Source: Deltaproteobacteria bacterium
GTDB lineage: Bacteria > Desulfobacterota > SM23-61
DNA: 34,604 nt
Reading direction: 5' to 3'
NCBI GenBank assembly: GCA_016875165.1
Contig: VGSF01000050.1
Location: 1-34,604, forward strand
The notes below the pieces were generated by a model that had not been told where the DNA came from, did no database searches, and saw only the letters and a program-made list of their open reading frames with translations. Shown here one piece after another: positions 34,125 to 34,604 of the stretch (positions are counted from its first letter, which is position 1; every line of letters starts with the position of its first letter). A program made the position numbers and the translations under genes.

Positions 34125-34312
34125 TCTTTTTCCCTTCCTTTCACCACGATGTAAAAAATAAGAAAAACCGCCGCCAGGCAGATTCCCAGGGCCAAAAAAA
34201 CTTTAAGCCCCGCGCTCCCTTCCTCGCCGGAACGCTGCCCACAGCCAATTAAGAAAAGAAAAACAGGCCAAAGAGCCCCAAAAAAAGTAGCCAGGAAGCC
34301 CCTCCGCTCCAA
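34121..34312 (-). CDS. Small two-helix membrane protein
   Basis: A 63-codon frame with two hydrophobic segments (FLATFFGALWPVFLFLIGC and GLKVFLALGICLAAVFLIFYIVV) joined by a polar loop, ending in a charged tail. No ATG or GTG start is present; TTG 34312 is the likely start and its ribosome site is unclear. The stop overlaps the Nudix start (TTGA), which supports a real, coupled gene. No family is recognised. Confidence 0.45.
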   Translation of the reverse strand: MERRGFLATFFGALWPVFLFLIGCGQRSGEEGSAGLKVFLALGICLAAVFLIFYIVVKGREKD

Positions 34313-34391
34313 ACCCGAACCAACCCCCTTCCAAACAGGAGAGAATAATTAAGAATTGCCTTATTCTACATTCTCCTAATCTACTGTCAAG

Positions 34392-34472
34392 TTATTAACA
34401 CCCCCACCCTAACCCTCCCCCATCCAGGGGGAGGGAATTTTGGATCCCCCAGTATCTCCCCTCCCTTGGCGG
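34392..34472 (+). repeat. 81-bp GC-rich repeat, copy B, truncated at a junction
   Basis: Inverse copy of 28524-28604 with one mismatch. In copy A the palindrome continues beyond this block; here identity stops abruptly after GGCGG at 34472 and unrelated sequence (TGATCCTTACCCACACTTGA) begins. That break looks like an insertion or recombination point. Confidence 0.7.
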
Positions 34473-34501
34473 TGATCCTTACCCACACTTGACACAGGGG
34501 G

Positions 34502-34604
34502 TCATGGGCCGGATTGCATAGGATGAGGATAGTATTGTTGGGTAAAGATAGCATACATCTCAGTTGCGGTATGCAGCCGCTCCAGACCACGCCAGAGAGT
34601 TTGG
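34502..34604 (-). CDS. C-terminus of an unidentified protein, possibly a transposase (partial)
   Basis: The frame is open from the window edge to a TGA at 34502-34504 and gives 33 residues: QTLWRGLERLHTATEMYAIF, then TQQYYPHPMQSGP. It reads like the C-terminal tail of a real protein rather than random sequence. Its stop lies 30 bp from the point where the 81-bp repeat is broken, which fits the end of an insertion sequence. Assignment as a transposase is inference; a competing - strand frame (34387-34590) runs through the repeat and looks spurious. Confidence 0.35.
   Translation of the reverse strand, partial: QTLWRGLERLHTATEMYAIFTQQYYPHPMQSGP

Noticed and set aside
34387-34590. 67-codon - strand frame at the window end
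   Set aside because: It reads through the 81-bp palindromic repeat; the alternative frame ending at 34502 looks more protein-like and stops before the repeat.

Overview
The window looks like a chromosomal segment of an anaerobic, Gram-negative bacterium of the former Deltaproteobacteria (Desulfobacterota or relatives). This is inferred from gene content: an outer-membrane polysaccharide export system, a TRAP transporter, GlcD/GlcF-type and LUD-domain hydroxy-acid oxidation genes, an MtaA/UroD-like methyltransferase and paired acyl-CoA dehydrogenases. It is also inferred from the many small palindromic intergenic repeats. No rRNA, tRNA, CRISPR array or complete transposon was found.

Layout. 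(1) 1-7.0 kb, + strand: the end of an exopolysaccharide locus, with a Wza-like SLBB exporter carrying an N-terminal FN3-like domain, a Wzz-like chain-length protein and a Wzi-like barrel. It is followed by remnants of one or two nucleotide-sugar epimerase genes and a 1-kb patch of repeats. (2) 7.2-17.5 kb, +: a lipoprotein gene and a 3163-codon gene for a secreted giant. The giant has a zinc phospholipase C-like head, a glutamine-amidotransferase-like domain, a long run of Ig/A2M-like modules and C-terminal FG-GAP calcium-loop repeats. (3) 18-21.8 kb, +: SDR oxidoreductase, LUD protein, metallo-beta-lactamase-fold hydrolase and a corrinoid-type methyltransferase. (4) 22.1-28.4 kb, -: GlcD-like and GlcF-like subunits, then TRAP DctP, DctQ and DctM, which reads as uptake plus oxidation of a 2-hydroxy or 2-oxo acid. 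(5) 28.6-30 kb, -: a VWA protein. (6) 30.5-33 kb, +: two acyl-CoA dehydrogenases whose candidate catalytic acids lie at different sites. (7) 33.2-34.3 kb, -: a tightly overlapped trio (small membrane protein, Nudix hydrolase, membrane protein). The window ends in what looks like an inserted element carrying the C-terminus of an unidentified, possibly transposase, protein.

The most unusual layer is between the genes. A repeat of about 250 bp occurs three times (17.6, 21.9 and 30.2 kb, the middle one inverted) and has a lone end at 6.5 kb. Its 15-16 bp closing helix is kept by paired changes between copies, which points to selection on a folded RNA or DNA hairpin. At least four other small inverted-repeat families are present, several nested inside one another. 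One sits between dctP and dctQ, and one ends 38 bp before the lipoprotein start.
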